From the NCBI GenBank assembly GCA_018716975.1, contig DVJE01000004.1, positions 1-36,857 on the forward strand: a stretch of 36,857 bases of DNA, in the 5' to 3' direction. The translations under genes and the position numbers were made by a program. Position 1 is the stretch's first letter; each line of letters opens with the position of its first letter. Positions 16,050-24,027 of the stretch are shown here, piece by piece. A model generated the notes under the pieces. The model ran no database searches, was not told where the DNA came from, and saw only the letters and a program-made list of their open reading frames with translations. Origin of the DNA: Candidatus Gallacutalibacter stercoravium. Its GTDB lineage: Bacteria > Bacillota > Clostridia > Oscillospirales > Acutalibacteraceae.

Positions 16050-16356
16050 GCCGCTGTGGTGGAATAGGCAGACACAAGGGACTTAAAATTTGAGCACCAG
16101 AGAGGGAAACCCTCTGTGTGAATCGCGTCAAATTCGGTGAAACTCCTCTATTTTAGAGGACAATACCGAGCGAAGCCCAGAAGCATTTGATGGGAACGTG
16201 TAGAGGCTTGACGGCGTGCACCTAAGGAACACTGGTTCTATGGCGAAGATAAAGTCCAGACTACAACGCTGGAATAGGCGGCTATGGTAACATAGTGTAG
16301 CATGAAAATCCCTCGATAGCGATATCGTACCGGTTCAAGTCCGGTCAGCGGCACCA
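16050..16356 (+). tRNA. tRNA-Leu(UAA) interrupted by a group I intron
   Basis: Exons are 16050-16084 and 16305-16356; joined they give an 87-nt class II tRNA. The acceptor stem is GCCGCTG/CAGCGGC with discriminator A and encoded CCA. The D arm is GTG..CAC, the anticodon stem AGGGA/TCCCT around the loop CTTAAAA (anticodon TAA). The long variable arm is CGATA-GCGA-TATCG and the T arm ACCGG-TTCAAGT-CCGGT. The interruption falls between U34 and A35. The gene has its own promoter and terminator and no tRNA neighbours. Confidence 0.93.
16085..16304 (+). ncRNA. Group I self-splicing intron in tRNA-Leu anticodon loop (220 nt)
   Basis: The 5' site follows CTT, which pairs with GAG at 16092-16094 to give the required U-G wobble of P1, and the intron ends in G (16304). 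Recognisable helices: P2 around AGAGGG-AAA-CCCTCT. P3 CGTCAA (16126-16131) with TTGACG (16208-16213). P4 TCGGT (16134-16138) with ACCGA (16165-16169). P5 CCTCT/AGAGG. P6 CCCA/TGGG. P7 GGCTT with AAGTCC, including a bulge, within AAGATAAAGTCC at 16246-16257. A late CTATG-GTAA-CATAG hairpin carries a GNRA-like tetraloop. This is the layout of the small IC3-type tRNA introns. There is no homing endonuclease ORF. Confidence 0.9.
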
Positions 16357-16361
16357 CCAGG

Positions 16362-16402
16362 CTGAGCCTGGACGCAGTTCGCGTTCTGGGCTCAGTTTTT
16401 AT
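16362..16402 (+). terminator. Terminator of tRNA-Leu
   Basis: CTGAGCC pairs with GGCTCAG (16362-16368 with 16389-16395), with inner ACGC/GCGT pairing, followed by T5. Confidence 0.85.
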
Positions 16403-16460
16403 TTAGCCTATTCACTCGCGTTTATAGTGGGTATCTTTTTTGTAACGTAAACCCATAACC

Positions 16461-16508
16461 GGATACCAATTTTGATACAATAGATATCATGATTGGTATC
16501 CATTTTTT
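16461..16508 (+). promoter_or_regulatory. Long hairpin with T-run before the kinase gene (attenuator-like or operator)
   Basis: A perfect 9-bp repeat GGATACCAA/TTGGTATCC (16461-16469 with 16493-16501) encloses a second TGATA/TATCA stem. ATTTTTTAT follows. It sits 25 bp before the start of the P-loop kinase. A terminator-attenuator or a repressor site are both possible; the sequence does not decide. Confidence 0.5.
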
Positions 16509-16532
16509 ATATCGCCAAGACGGGGAGGGACG

Positions 16533-17090
16533 ATGTTGAAAAGGGGAATCATGATCTTCGGACCGGCAGGTTCAGGAAAAACAACGCTCGGAAGAATGGT
16601 CGCTCAGCAACTGGATTTCTTATTCGTAGATATTGATGACTACATCTGGCGAAAAGATACAGAAATTCCTTTTTCCCTTTTGTACTCACGTACGGAAAGA
16701 ATCAGTAATCTTATGGATGCCATCTCGCAGACCGATCATTTTGTGATGGCAGGGTCTATGGATAGCTTTCACGAGCATTTTGATCCATTCTTTGCTCTTG
16801 CCGTGTATTTAACAGCGCCCACAAAAGTGCGCATCGCGAGAGTTCATCAAAGGGAATATGAAGAATTTGGAGATAGAATTTTAGAGGGTGGAGATATGTA
16901 TGATGAACACCGGCGTTTTTTGGCTGATGTAGCTGCTTACGATACCGGTGGTGGTTCCACAAGTTTTGTTGTGCATAATGAATGGGCAAAATCTTTAAGA
17001 TGTCCGGTTTTAAGACTTAATGGAAGTGAAGATATATCGAGCAATTTGAGTGCTGTTGTCACAAAATATACAGAGGTGTGCACCTTTTGA
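16533..17090 (+). CDS. P-loop kinase/AAA-like protein, shikimate-kinase-like fold, 185 aa
   Basis: Small nucleotide-binding protein, probably a phosphotransferase. Walker A GPAGSGKTT is at residues 10-18, followed by FVDIDDYIW, the acidic pair seen in shikimate and gluconate kinase folds. A basic region (KVRIARVHQREYEEFGDR) could form the lid. The substrate cannot be named. ATG 16533 follows GGGAGG by 4 nt. Base composition is clearly more AT-rich than the neighbours, as in the GNAT gene 40 bp downstream, so both look like recent arrivals next to the tRNA gene. Confidence 0.75.
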   Translation: MLKRGIMIFGPAGSGKTTLGRMVAQQLDFLFVDIDDYIWRKDTEIPFSLLYSRTERISNLMDAISQTDHFVMAGSMDSFHEHFDPFFALAVYLTAPTKVRIARVHQREYEEFGDRILEGGDMYDEHRRFLADVAAYDTGGGSTSFVVHNEWAKSLRCPVLRLNGSEDISSNLSAVVTKYTEVCTF

Positions 17091-17130
17091 TTTTTATATA
17101 ATAAATAAATTATATGAAGATGGATGAAAG

Positions 17131-17625
17131 ATGGAGTTATACACCAAAGATTTGTGTTTAAGAACCGTGAATGGCGAAGATATTGACGAGGTCGCACGCA
17201 TGTGGAAGTTTGAGCAAGGCACTATTTCGGCAGAAGAAGCCCAAAAGGCTATTGAGTACATGCAAAATAATCATAAAAAGAACAAAACTGGATGTATATA
17301 CCATCTCTGCCTTGCCGTTTTAAAAAAACACCAAAGTAGTATTATCGGGTGGTGTGGACTTGATGGAACAAGTGCTGGAAAGCTGCATATTTTTTACTCG
17401 ATAGATCCTGCTTATAGAAACAGGGGATATGCGACACAATGCGCCGAACGGCTTCTGTCATATGCCTTTGACGAAGCAAAGGTGCCCTTTGTAAATGGCG
17501 GTTGTGATAAAGACAACATAGCGTCATATAAAGTAATGAAAAAACTTGGAATGAAGCAAGACGGCTTTGAAAAGAATGGCGATCCCTTGTTTTTTATTGA
17601 GGAAAAGACGTATCATATGAAATAA
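17131..17625 (+). CDS. GNAT-family N-acetyltransferase (RimJ/RimL-like), 164 aa
   Basis: Transfers an acetyl group from acetyl-CoA to an amine. The start LYTKDLCLRTVNGEDIDEVAR is the usual RimJ/RimL-type opening. YRNRGYATQCAERLL (about residues 95-109) is the acetyl-CoA loop (R/QxxGxG/A variant). DKDNIASYKVMKKLGMKQDG is the conserved motif B region. The length is standard. The ribosome-binding site is weak (GAAAG), so translation may be coupled to the kinase 40 bp upstream. The substrate is unknown; members modify ribosomal proteins, antibiotics or small amines. Confidence 0.85.
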   Translation: MELYTKDLCLRTVNGEDIDEVARMWKFEQGTISAEEAQKAIEYMQNNHKKNKTGCIYHLCLAVLKKHQSSIIGWCGLDGTSAGKLHIFYSIDPAYRNRGYATQCAERLLSYAFDEAKVPFVNGGCDKDNIASYKVMKKLGMKQDGFEKNGDPLFFIEEKTYHMK

Positions 17626-17714
17626 ATTTTCCAAGGCTTACTCTTTTTAGCTAATGTGACCCTTAAATAAGGTTGAAATGAATTCATTTTTAATCCCATT
17701 TGTTGTTAAAAAAG

Positions 17715-17758
17715 CCGCCTCTAATTGTAGCTTTTACAAACAATCAGAGGCGGTTTTT
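17715..17758. terminator. Bidirectional terminator between the GNAT and oxidoreductase genes
   Basis: CCGCCTCTAATTGT pairs with ACAATCAGAGGCGG (one mismatch), with TTTTTAT after it on the plus strand and GGCTTTTTTAAC on the minus strand. Confidence 0.85.
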
Positions 17759-17811
17759 ATGTGCGATTTTTTGTTTTGAAACTACACCACAAAATCAAAA
17801 GAGTGCTGGTG

Positions 17812-18906
17812 TTAGATTTCAGGGATCACGATATCCACTTCATGGCCGGATTCAGAAGAACGGATAATGCCGTCGATAATGGCTTGGTTATAAATAATTT
17901 GTGACGTGGGGATAGGAGCGGGCTTGTTCTCAAGAATTGCGTCAACAAAGGAGCGCACTTTTAAGAAGAACCGATCTTCGCCCTGATCCGTCATGGGAAT
18001 GGGGGTGCAGGTGGGCACTGAAAATTCGTCATGGAACAAAGTTACGTCGCCGCAGCTGCCGTCCCATGCGCCGCCCCACAAGGATTCTGGGTTAGCGGGC
18101 TCAATGCGCAAACCAGCGTCGGTGCCCAGGATGATGGTGGCGCCGGTGGTGTTCATATGCATGGCCCAAGACATTCTAAAGTCCAGCGTAATGCCGCCTT
18201 CCAAACGGATAAACGCAGCGGAGAAATCGTCTACTGAGAAGCGCTTGGCATCCTCAGGGGGGGTATATTTTTCGTTTTTACCAAAATAATCGTAAGCAGT
18301 GGCTGAAACCGTCAGCGGCTTGGGATAACCGATGCTGTTGAGCACCATGTCAAGCGCATAGCAACCGATATCTGCCAGGGCGCCCACTCCTGCCAAATCT
18401 TTTTCAATAAAGGTAGAACCGGGGATACCGCGCCGCCGTCCGCCGCCGGTTTGTATGTAATAGATTTTACCCAGCACGCCGGATTGCACGATTTCCTTTA
18501 CCTTTTTCATGCGGGAATCGTAACGGGGTTGGAAACCAATGGTAACAATTTTACCCGATTTCTTTTCTGCTTTCATAATTTCCAGCGCTTCGTCCAAATG
18601 CACCGTCATGGGCTTTTCCAGCAACACGTGGCAGCCCGCTTCCAGCGCTTTAATGGCGCATTCAGCATGGGTGGAGTTATAGGTGCACACGCTAACTGCA
18701 TCCAGGTTCATGGTGCTTAGCATCTCGTCGGCTGTTTCAAAGTCCTTGGCGTTATCCAGGTGGAACTCGTCCAAAAACTTACGCGCCTTGCCGGGCACAA
18801 TATCTGCGCCGGCGACGATCTCAATATCGTCCATTTTTTCATAAGCCCGCATGTGGGCATGGGCGATGCCGCCCGTACCAATGATACCAATTCTCAGCTT
18901 TTTCAA
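17812..18906 (-). CDS. Gfo/Idh/MocA-family NAD(P)-dependent oxidoreductase, 364 aa
   Basis: Predicted sugar or inositol dehydrogenase. The N-terminal Rossmann domain starts RIGIIGTGGIAHAHM; the conserved EKPMTVHLDEA carries the family's catalytic-site lysine. The C-terminal alpha/beta domain includes DIGCYALDMV. Length is typical. The start is TTG at 18906, 8 nt after AGGAGG; no better codon lies near. It has no sugar transporter next to it, so the substrate is open. It is divergent from the lipoprotein gene. Confidence 0.88.
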   Translation of the reverse strand: MKKLRIGIIGTGGIAHAHMRAYEKMDDIEIVAGADIVPGKARKFLDEFHLDNAKDFETADEMLSTMNLDAVSVCTYNSTHAECAIKALEAGCHVLLEKPMTVHLDEALEIMKAEKKSGKIVTIGFQPRYDSRMKKVKEIVQSGVLGKIYYIQTGGGRRRGIPGSTFIEKDLAGVGALADIGCYALDMVLNSIGYPKPLTVSATAYDYFGKNEKYTPPEDAKRFSVDDFSAAFIRLEGGITLDFRMSWAMHMNTTGATIILGTDAGLRIEPANPESLWGGAWDGSCGDVTLFHDEFSVPTCTPIPMTDQGEDRFFLKVRSFVDAILENKPAPIPTSQIIYNQAIIDGIIRSSESGHEVDIVIPEI

Positions 18907-19139
18907 AAAATCCGCCTCCTGTATGATAATAAGAATAATCGGCTATAGGAATTATAGCTTGCGGTGTGCGGCAATGCTATGCAATTTTCTGCTTTTTTTC
19001 TTGTCTTTTCTTCATGGATTTGAGTTCGTTTCTGCAGAAGTATAAAGTGCTTACCGCTCAGGATATAAAAGAAGGCTGTGCGGCACGCTTCGCCTTACAT
19101 ATATTTCTAATTTGCAATTATATTTCTTTTGGAGTTCTC

Positions 19140-19145
19140 TATAAT
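19140..19145 (+). promoter_or_regulatory. -10 element before the lipoprotein gene
   Basis: A perfect TATAAT stands 29 bp before the ATG. The only TTGCAA nearby is 22 bp upstream, too far, so the -35 is unclear. Confidence 0.4.
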
Positions 19146-19174
19146 GAACTTAAAATGCGAGAGGGGAAAAGAAC

Positions 19175-19837
19175 ATGAAAAAAAGGGTATTACACATCTT
19201 AGCGCTGCTTATGGTTGTGGCGGTGGCGTTCTCTTTTGCCGGTTGTAACAGAAACGGCTTTGACGCTTCACTTTATGTGAAGGGTATTTTAGATGTTACG
19301 TATAAAGATGATTCTACCGATTATTTGAAAATGGTAGATGACACAGCGGATAATGCACACGAGATGTATTTAAGCGGGTTGGATACAGAAGCGGAATATT
19401 TTGCTTCTGTGTATTCCATTGAAACGCTCAGCGATGAAACACGGCAGGCCATTGTTTCTATGTATCAAGAGATTTATCAGCATTCTAATTATGAAGTAAA
19501 GTCGGCCAATGTAACCGATAGCGGTTACACCGTAGAAGTACTCATTCGTCCTATCGATATCTTTATTAAAACAGCTGATTCGGTAGAGGCTTACATTGAT
19601 GAGTTTAACGAGCGCAATATGGCCGGTGAATTTGCCGATATGACCGATGAGGAATTTGAGGACGAATATGCCAAGGGGCTGTTGGAGATTTGTAACGATT
19701 ATATTCCCAATATTGGGTATATGGATGAGCAATCCATTGTGGTTAAGGTAACGCTGGATGAATCCAGCCATTTGTGGACGTTAAGCGATCAGGATTTTAG
19801 CAACATAGACGAATTGATTATTGACTACAATTTTTAA
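19175..19837 (+). CDS. Lipoprotein of unknown function, 220 aa
   Basis: Signal peptide with lipobox FAGC (Cys24) after MKKRVLHILALLMVVAVAF, so the mature protein is a lipid-anchored surface protein. The rest is acidic, mostly helical, with repeated DxT/DE motifs (DMTDEEFEDEYAKG) and no catalytic signature. The opening YVKGILDVTYKDDSTDYL resembles uncharacterised clostridial lipoproteins, from memory only. GAGAGGGG precedes the start. It is monocistronic with a good terminator. Confidence 0.8.
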   Translation: MKKRVLHILALLMVVAVAFSFAGCNRNGFDASLYVKGILDVTYKDDSTDYLKMVDDTADNAHEMYLSGLDTEAEYFASVYSIETLSDETRQAIVSMYQEIYQHSNYEVKSANVTDSGYTVEVLIRPIDIFIKTADSVEAYIDEFNERNMAGEFADMTDEEFEDEYAKGLLEICNDYIPNIGYMDEQSIVVKVTLDESSHLWTLSDQDFSNIDELIIDYNF

Positions 19838-19864
19838 ATCATTCTGTGATAACAGGTAGCAATA

Positions 19865-19915
19865 AACGCCCATAGAATAGGTAATTCTCTTTACCTGTTC
19901 CGTGGGCGTTATTGT
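19865..19915 (+). terminator. Terminator of the lipoprotein gene
   Basis: AACGCCCA/TGGGCGTT outer stem with an AGGTAA/TTACCT inner stem and an interrupted T tail (ATTGT). Confidence 0.7.
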
Positions 19916-19963
19916 ATCAATCGCTTGGTTTGTTTACTATAAAAGTAGAAATGCTATCTGCCA

Positions 19964-20006
19964 AGAACCGCCCGGTGAACATTAAATTCACAGGGCGGTT
20001 CTTTAA
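19964..20006. terminator. Hairpin terminator downstream of the flavodiiron gene
   Basis: A 10-bp stem AGAACCGCCC/GGGCGGTTCT continues as GTGAA/TTCAC. T3 follows on the plus strand and CTT on the minus strand. It lies 31 bp past the stop of the minus-strand fprA. Confidence 0.65.
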
Positions 20007-20033
20007 GTGGATTTATGAATCTTTTAACAAATT

Positions 20034-21245
20034 TTATTCTTTGCTTGCCAGAGAGGAGAGAATGGCATCCTTTAGCTGCATGAGGCTCTCTTGAGAGGCG
20101 TCGTTTAGCGAAGACTTCAAGGTTACCACAGGCTCCAACACCTGCATGTTTTTCATTTCATCCAGCAGGGCCCGCATATTTTTTGCGCAAGAAGGAGCCC
20201 AGGAACCGTTTTCAATTAGGCCAATGGTGCGGTTTTGCAGGTTGAGGGCTTTCATATCGTGCAGCAGGTTCATCATCGCAGGATAAATACCGTTGTTATA
20301 CGTGGGGGCGGCAAGCACCAAATGGCTGCAACGGAAGGCTTCAGCAATCAGCGTAGAAACATGGGTGCTGGAAACATCGTATACCCCAATGTTTTTTATG
20401 CCGGCCTCAGCCAATTGGGCGGCCAAAATATCGGCGGCGTTTTCGGTGTCGCCATACATAGAGCAATAGAAAATAGCCACCGTGCGCTCTTCGGGCTCAT
20501 AACGGCTCCAACGATCATACTTATTTAGCAGGTAACCCAAATCACTGCGCCAGATAGGGCCGTGCAAGGGGCAAATCGTGCGAATCTCGAGGCCGGACAG
20601 TTTTTTAAGGGCAGCCTGCACCTGCGGGCCGTATTTACCTACAATATTGGTATAGTAACGGCGGGCGTCGGCTATCCAATCGCGGTCAAAATCAATCTCA
20701 TCGTCAAACAAGTTGCCGTTGATAGCGCCGAAGCTACCGAAGGCGTCGGCAGAAAATAGTATCTTTTCGCTTTCTTCATAGGTCACCATAACCTCTGGCC
20801 AATGTACCATAGGCGCGAAATAAAAACGCAAGGTGTGCTTTCCTAGCGGCAGGGCGTCGTTTTCTTTTACCGCAATCGTGCGCCCTTGCAGATCCATGCC
20901 GTAAAACTGCTGGATAAGGCCAAAAGTTTTTGCGTTGCCCACAATCTTTAAATCGGGATAGCGCAGCATCAGTTCGTCAATGTTAGCGCAGTGATCTGGT
21001 TCCATATGGTTAACCACCAAATAGTCTAGAGATCTTCCAGCCAGAGTATGCGTTACATTTTCGATAAACTGACGGGTGATGGCGGCGTCAGCTGTGTCGA
21101 TTAAAGCGGTTTTCTCATCCATGATTAAATAAGAATTATAAGAAACGCCGCGGGGAATAGGAAACAAATTTTCAAACAAAGCCAAACGGCGATCATTGCC
21201 ACCTACCCAAGTGATGGCGTCGGTAATATTACGTGTGCAGTGCAT
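20034..21245 (-). CDS. fprA: FprA-type flavodiiron protein (A-type flavoprotein), 403 aa
   Basis: Soluble di-iron flavoprotein reducing O2 to water or NO to N2O in anaerobes. The N-terminal metallo-beta-lactamase-like domain carries all iron ligands: HMEPDH (H80, E82, D84, H85), MVHWPE (H148), SADAFG (D167) and PLHGP (H228). The C-terminal flavodoxin domain starts RTVAIFYCSMYGDTENAA (FMN phosphate loop). It has no extra rubredoxin domain, so it needs an external donor, plausibly the Hrb-type fusion at 6702-7352. ATG 21245 follows AAGGAG by 7 nt. The MarR gene just upstream on the same strand may regulate it. Confidence 0.93.
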   Translation of the reverse strand: MHCTRNITDAITWVGGNDRRLALFENLFPIPRGVSYNSYLIMDEKTALIDTADAAITRQFIENVTHTLAGRSLDYLVVNHMEPDHCANIDELMLRYPDLKIVGNAKTFGLIQQFYGMDLQGRTIAVKENDALPLGKHTLRFYFAPMVHWPEVMVTYEESEKILFSADAFGSFGAINGNLFDDEIDFDRDWIADARRYYTNIVGKYGPQVQAALKKLSGLEIRTICPLHGPIWRSDLGYLLNKYDRWSRYEPEERTVAIFYCSMYGDTENAADILAAQLAEAGIKNIGVYDVSSTHVSTLIAEAFRCSHLVLAAPTYNNGIYPAMMNLLHDMKALNLQNRTIGLIENGSWAPSCAKNMRALLDEMKNMQVLEPVVTLKSSLNDASQESLMQLKDAILSSLASKE

Positions 21246-21293
21246 TTCGGTTCTCCTTTCTAGTTATCTCTTTTCACTTCTCTTGCGAATAGT

Positions 21294-21308
21294 TTGCATG
21301 TTTTGCAA
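21294..21308. promoter_or_regulatory. Candidate operator between marR-like gene and fprA
   Basis: TTGCA-N5-TGCAA inverted repeat about 50 bp before the fprA start. A MarR dimer site is plausible but unproven. Confidence 0.3.
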
Positions 21309-21311
21309 CGG

Positions 21312-21776
21312 TTATTGTTTTTGTGGGGAAGAGTCTTTTGCCTGTGCCTGGGTTGGTGAAACATTTTGCATAATACGGTTGGTTAAAGCGGCATATAACT
21401 CGCGTTCCTGCTCAGAAAAGCCGTAAAAAACCTTTTCTTGAAAACGGGAACGCACTTGCTCGATGGATTGTGTAACAGGCGACGCTTCGGGCAACAGAAA
21501 AAGATGAATACGCCGCCGGTCTTTGGTATCGTGCACCCGGCGGATGAACCCTTTTTGAATGAGACTTTCCACAGCCTGCGATACATTCCCCTTGGAGAGC
21601 ATGCGCAGCTCCACAATATCGCCGGCCGTATCTTTGGTGGGATTGTTGTACAGAAAACTAATGATGTCTGTTTCTATGGCGGAAAGTTGGTAGCGCTCGC
21701 AAACCGTTTTCAGCATACTTTCATATAATTTAACGGTTCTCCGAATGCTCATTAGTAAATCGGTGGTGCGATTCAT
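21312..21776 (-). CDS. MarR-family transcriptional regulator, 154 aa
   Basis: Winged-helix repressor-type protein. The recognition region is GNVSQAVESLIQKGFIRR and the wing DTKDRRRIHLFL. Flanking helices would form the dimer. No conserved redox cysteine of the OhrR type is apparent: its cysteine lies in LKTVCERYQL, not at the N-terminal OhrR position. ATG 21776 is preferred over 21782, which is too close to GAGGAG. It lies 66 bp upstream of fprA on the same strand and could control both. Confidence 0.88.
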   Translation of the reverse strand: MNRTTDLLMSIRRTVKLYESMLKTVCERYQLSAIETDIISFLYNNPTKDTAGDIVELRMLSKGNVSQAVESLIQKGFIRRVHDTKDRRRIHLFLLPEASPVTQSIEQVRSRFQEKVFYGFSEQERELYAALTNRIMQNVSPTQAQAKDSSPQKQ

Positions 21777-21814
21777 CGCCATATCTCCTCATTAGAATCA
21801 GTATGAATAGAACG

Positions 21815-21828
21815 GTTTTAGTAAAAAC
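21815..21828. promoter_or_regulatory. Inverted repeat upstream of the marR-like gene (possible autoregulatory operator)
   Basis: GTTTT-AGTA-AAAAC, embedded in ACGGTTTTAGTAAAAACAG, lies about 40 bp before the start, where a repressor would block transcription. Confidence 0.35.
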
Positions 21829-22123
21829 AGTTTTATTCAAGGGTTATTATAAACGATATGGGATTTTTGTCAAGAGGAGCCAGGCATAATCGCGTTTGCC
21901 GCCTCTTTTGTTTTGATATACATGCGCTTTGTTCATTTGGTTAGAACATAGAAAAGTCAGTTTTCTTATCTTGCCATCATGTTTGATGAAATATTTCCGT
22001 GGTGATATACATCGGTAAAATAAATTGTGCTACGGGGAATCAAGGGGAGAAGCAGCGCTCCGTTACATGGAGATACCCCATACGCGCTATAAAAATAAGC
22101 GCTTGATATTTTAGTAAAAAGCG

Positions 22124-22152
22124 TGGACTTTTTGGCAACAGTGGGCTATGAT
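22124..22152 (+). promoter_or_regulatory. Promoter of the dehydrogenase-isomerase pair
   Basis: TGGACT (22124-22129) and TATGAT (22147-22152) spaced 17 bp, 23 bp before the start codon. Confidence 0.55.
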
Positions 22153-22175
22153 AGGGAAAAACGGTGGAGGATGGG

Positions 22176-23186
22176 ATGATGAAAAGTATTTTTATGGAAA
22201 ATGAGGGCGGTCATATTGTCCGGCGGGTTTACCCTGCCCATGTAACGGCGCGCCTAAAGGAGATTGCAGGTTTGGATGATAGTGTGGTGGTGGGAAAGAA
22301 CGATCTGTGCCAGCAGCAAGAGCTCACCCGCCAAGCGGATTATATATTCGCCACCTGGGGAATGCCGGCCCTTACAGCCGAAGAGATTCGGGAATATCTA
22401 CCAAACTTAAAAGCGGTTTTTTATGCTGCCGGTTCGGTGCAAGGCTTTGCCCGTCCGTTTTTAGAAAACGGGGTGCGGGTATTCAGTGCATGGGCCGCCA
22501 ACGGCGTTCCTGTAGCGGAGTTTACCACCAGCCAAATTCTGCTGGCCAATAAGGGCTATTTTCAGGCTTGCCGGCTGCAAAGCGCAGGGCAGTTGGATCA
22601 GGCGCGGCGCCATGCGGGGCAATTTCCGGGTTCCTTCGGCTGTTCTGTGGGGCTTATCGGCGTGGGAATGATAGGCAGTATGGTGGCCCGCAAATTGCAG
22701 GATTACCGTTTGCATGTGATGGCCTACGACCCGTTTTTGCCTGCAGAAAAAGCCCAAAGTTTGGGTATAGAGCTGTGTTCTCTAGAGCGGTTGTTTTCTG
22801 AATGTCAAACCATATCCAACCATCTGGCCAACAATCCGCAGACGGTGGGTATGTTGAACTACCGCCTATTTTCCCGTATGAAAAACAATGCGGTGTTTAT
22901 TAACACCGGCCGTGGCGCTCAAGTGGTGGAAGAGGACTTGGTGCGCGCGTTGCGCGAGCAACCGGACCGTACAGCGGTGCTGGATGTAACGATGCCTGAG
23001 CCGCCCCAACCCGGCCATCCGTTCTATGAGATGCCCAATGTTTTTTTAACGCCGCACATCGCGGGAAGCACAGGCGACGAGGTGCATCGTATGGCGGAAT
23101 ATATGTTGGCTTGCTGTGAGTCGGTGTTGGCCACAGGGCAGGCGGAATACGAGGTGGATTTGGCCATGCTGGAAACCATGGCGTAA
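22176..23186 (+). CDS. D-isomer-specific 2-hydroxyacid dehydrogenase, 336 aa
   Basis: NAD(H)-dependent dehydrogenase of 2-oxo/2-hydroxy acids. The nucleotide-binding loop is GLIGVGMIGSMVARKL. Catalytic residues are visible in INTGRGAQVVEE (Arg), MPEPPQPGHP (Glu) and TPHIAGS (His). The substrate domain is less conserved. The start is ATG 22176 or 22179 after GGAGG; the GTG at 22164 overlaps the ribosome-binding site. It lies 17 bp before the isomerase gene, suggesting a small pathway that handles a sugar acid. Confidence 0.87.
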   Translation: MMKSIFMENEGGHIVRRVYPAHVTARLKEIAGLDDSVVVGKNDLCQQQELTRQADYIFATWGMPALTAEEIREYLPNLKAVFYAAGSVQGFARPFLENGVRVFSAWAANGVPVAEFTTSQILLANKGYFQACRLQSAGQLDQARRHAGQFPGSFGCSVGLIGVGMIGSMVARKLQDYRLHVMAYDPFLPAEKAQSLGIELCSLERLFSECQTISNHLANNPQTVGMLNYRLFSRMKNNAVFINTGRGAQVVEEDLVRALREQPDRTAVLDVTMPEPPQPGHPFYEMPNVFLTPHIAGSTGDEVHRMAEYMLACCESVLATGQAEYEVDLAMLETMA

Positions 23187-23203
23187 TAGAAGGAGGAGTA
23201 GGC

Positions 23204-23971
23204 ATGCAACAAAATCGCTTAGGGTTGGTGTCCGTATCCTTTCGCTCCCTGACCCCAGAAGAAATTATTCAAGCTGTGTGTGCTGCTGGGCTGCAAGCAA
23301 TTGAGTGGGGCGGGGATGTGCATGTTCCGGCCGGCGACCTTTCAGCGGCGCGCCGGGTGCGGGCGTTGACCGAAGAAGCAGGCCTAGAGGTGGCCGCTTA
23401 TGGTTCATACTATCGCTTAGGCGCTTATCCTGATGCGCAAAAAGAGTTTGCCGGGGTGCTGGGCTGTGCTTGTGCTTTAGGTGCGCCTGTGGTGCGCTTG
23501 TGGGCAGGACAAAAGGGATCCGGCCTCTTTTCGCAAGAGGAGTTTGCAAGCGCCGCGCAAGAGGCAGCGCTATTATGCGATTTGGCGGCGCCTTATGGGC
23601 TAAAGGTCGTTTTTGAGTGCCATAACGACACCTTGACCGACAACTACCCCTCTGCGTTACGGCTCATGCAAGCAATAAACCGGCCTAACGCCGGTATGTA
23701 TTGGCAACCAAACCAGCTACGTGACAAAAGCTATAATCAAGAGGCGTTGCGGGCGTTGCTGCCTTACTTATATAATGTGCATGTTTTTCAATGGGACGCT
23801 GCCAACCGGTATCCGCTGGAGCAGGGTAGGGAAGAATGGCAAAGCTATCTACAAATAATCCGTTCGGAACAGCCGCAGCGCCGGCATGACTTTTTGTTGG
23901 AATTTATGCCTGACGACAATCCGGCAACCCTGCCGCGGGAGGCGGATACATTAAAATATTTATTTCAATAA
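23204..23971 (+). CDS. Sugar phosphate isomerase/epimerase (AP-endonuclease-2-like TIM barrel), 255 aa
   Basis: TIM-barrel enzyme of the xylose-isomerase-like superfamily. It starts LGLVSVSFRSLTPEEI, has IEWGGDVHVP on an early strand, VVFECHNDT (metal-binding Glu), NVHVFQWD and LLEFMPDD. These are the usual metal-ligand strands. YWQPNQ takes the place of the more common W.P.H/D strand, so its metal site may be incomplete. AGAAGGAGG precedes the ATG. It is co-transcribed with the dehydrogenase, and the exact substrate is unknown. Confidence 0.82.
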   Translation: MQQNRLGLVSVSFRSLTPEEIIQAVCAAGLQAIEWGGDVHVPAGDLSAARRVRALTEEAGLEVAAYGSYYRLGAYPDAQKEFAGVLGCACALGAPVVRLWAGQKGSGLFSQEEFASAAQEAALLCDLAAPYGLKVVFECHNDTLTDNYPSALRLMQAINRPNAGMYWQPNQLRDKSYNQEALRALLPYLYNVHVFQWDAANRYPLEQGREEWQSYLQIIRSEQPQRRHDFLLEFMPDDNPATLPREADTLKYLFQ

Positions 23972-23982
23972 ATATTTGCAGC

Positions 23983-24012
23983 AAAGGGGCCGTTCACCAA
24001 CGGCTCCTTTTT
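23983..24012 (+). terminator. Terminator of the dehydrogenase-isomerase operon
   Basis: A 12-bp stem with one wobble (AAAGGGGCCGTT with AACGGCTCCTTT) around CACC, followed by TT. Confidence 0.85.
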
Positions 24013-24027
24013 GCGCCTCCTATGCTT

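Larger units (their letters stand above)
21777..22175. other. Non-coding region between marR-like gene and 2-hydroxyacid dehydrogenase
   Basis: Besides the marR inverted repeat it contains a hairpin AAGAGG...CCTCTT with a plus-strand T-run (21872-21909) that follows no plus-strand gene, and a cluster of AGCGC/GCGCT repeats (22052-22103) just before a promoter. No gene or recognised riboswitch is visible. Confidence 0.5.

Noticed and set aside
16085-16304. Homing endonuclease inside the intron
   Set aside because: At 220 nt there is no room and no open frame with LAGLIDADG, GIY-YIG or HNH motifs.
21872-21909. Hairpin as a riboswitch or terminator upstream of the dehydrogenase
   Set aside because: It lies more than 200 bp before the predicted promoter and matches no riboswitch core that I recognise.
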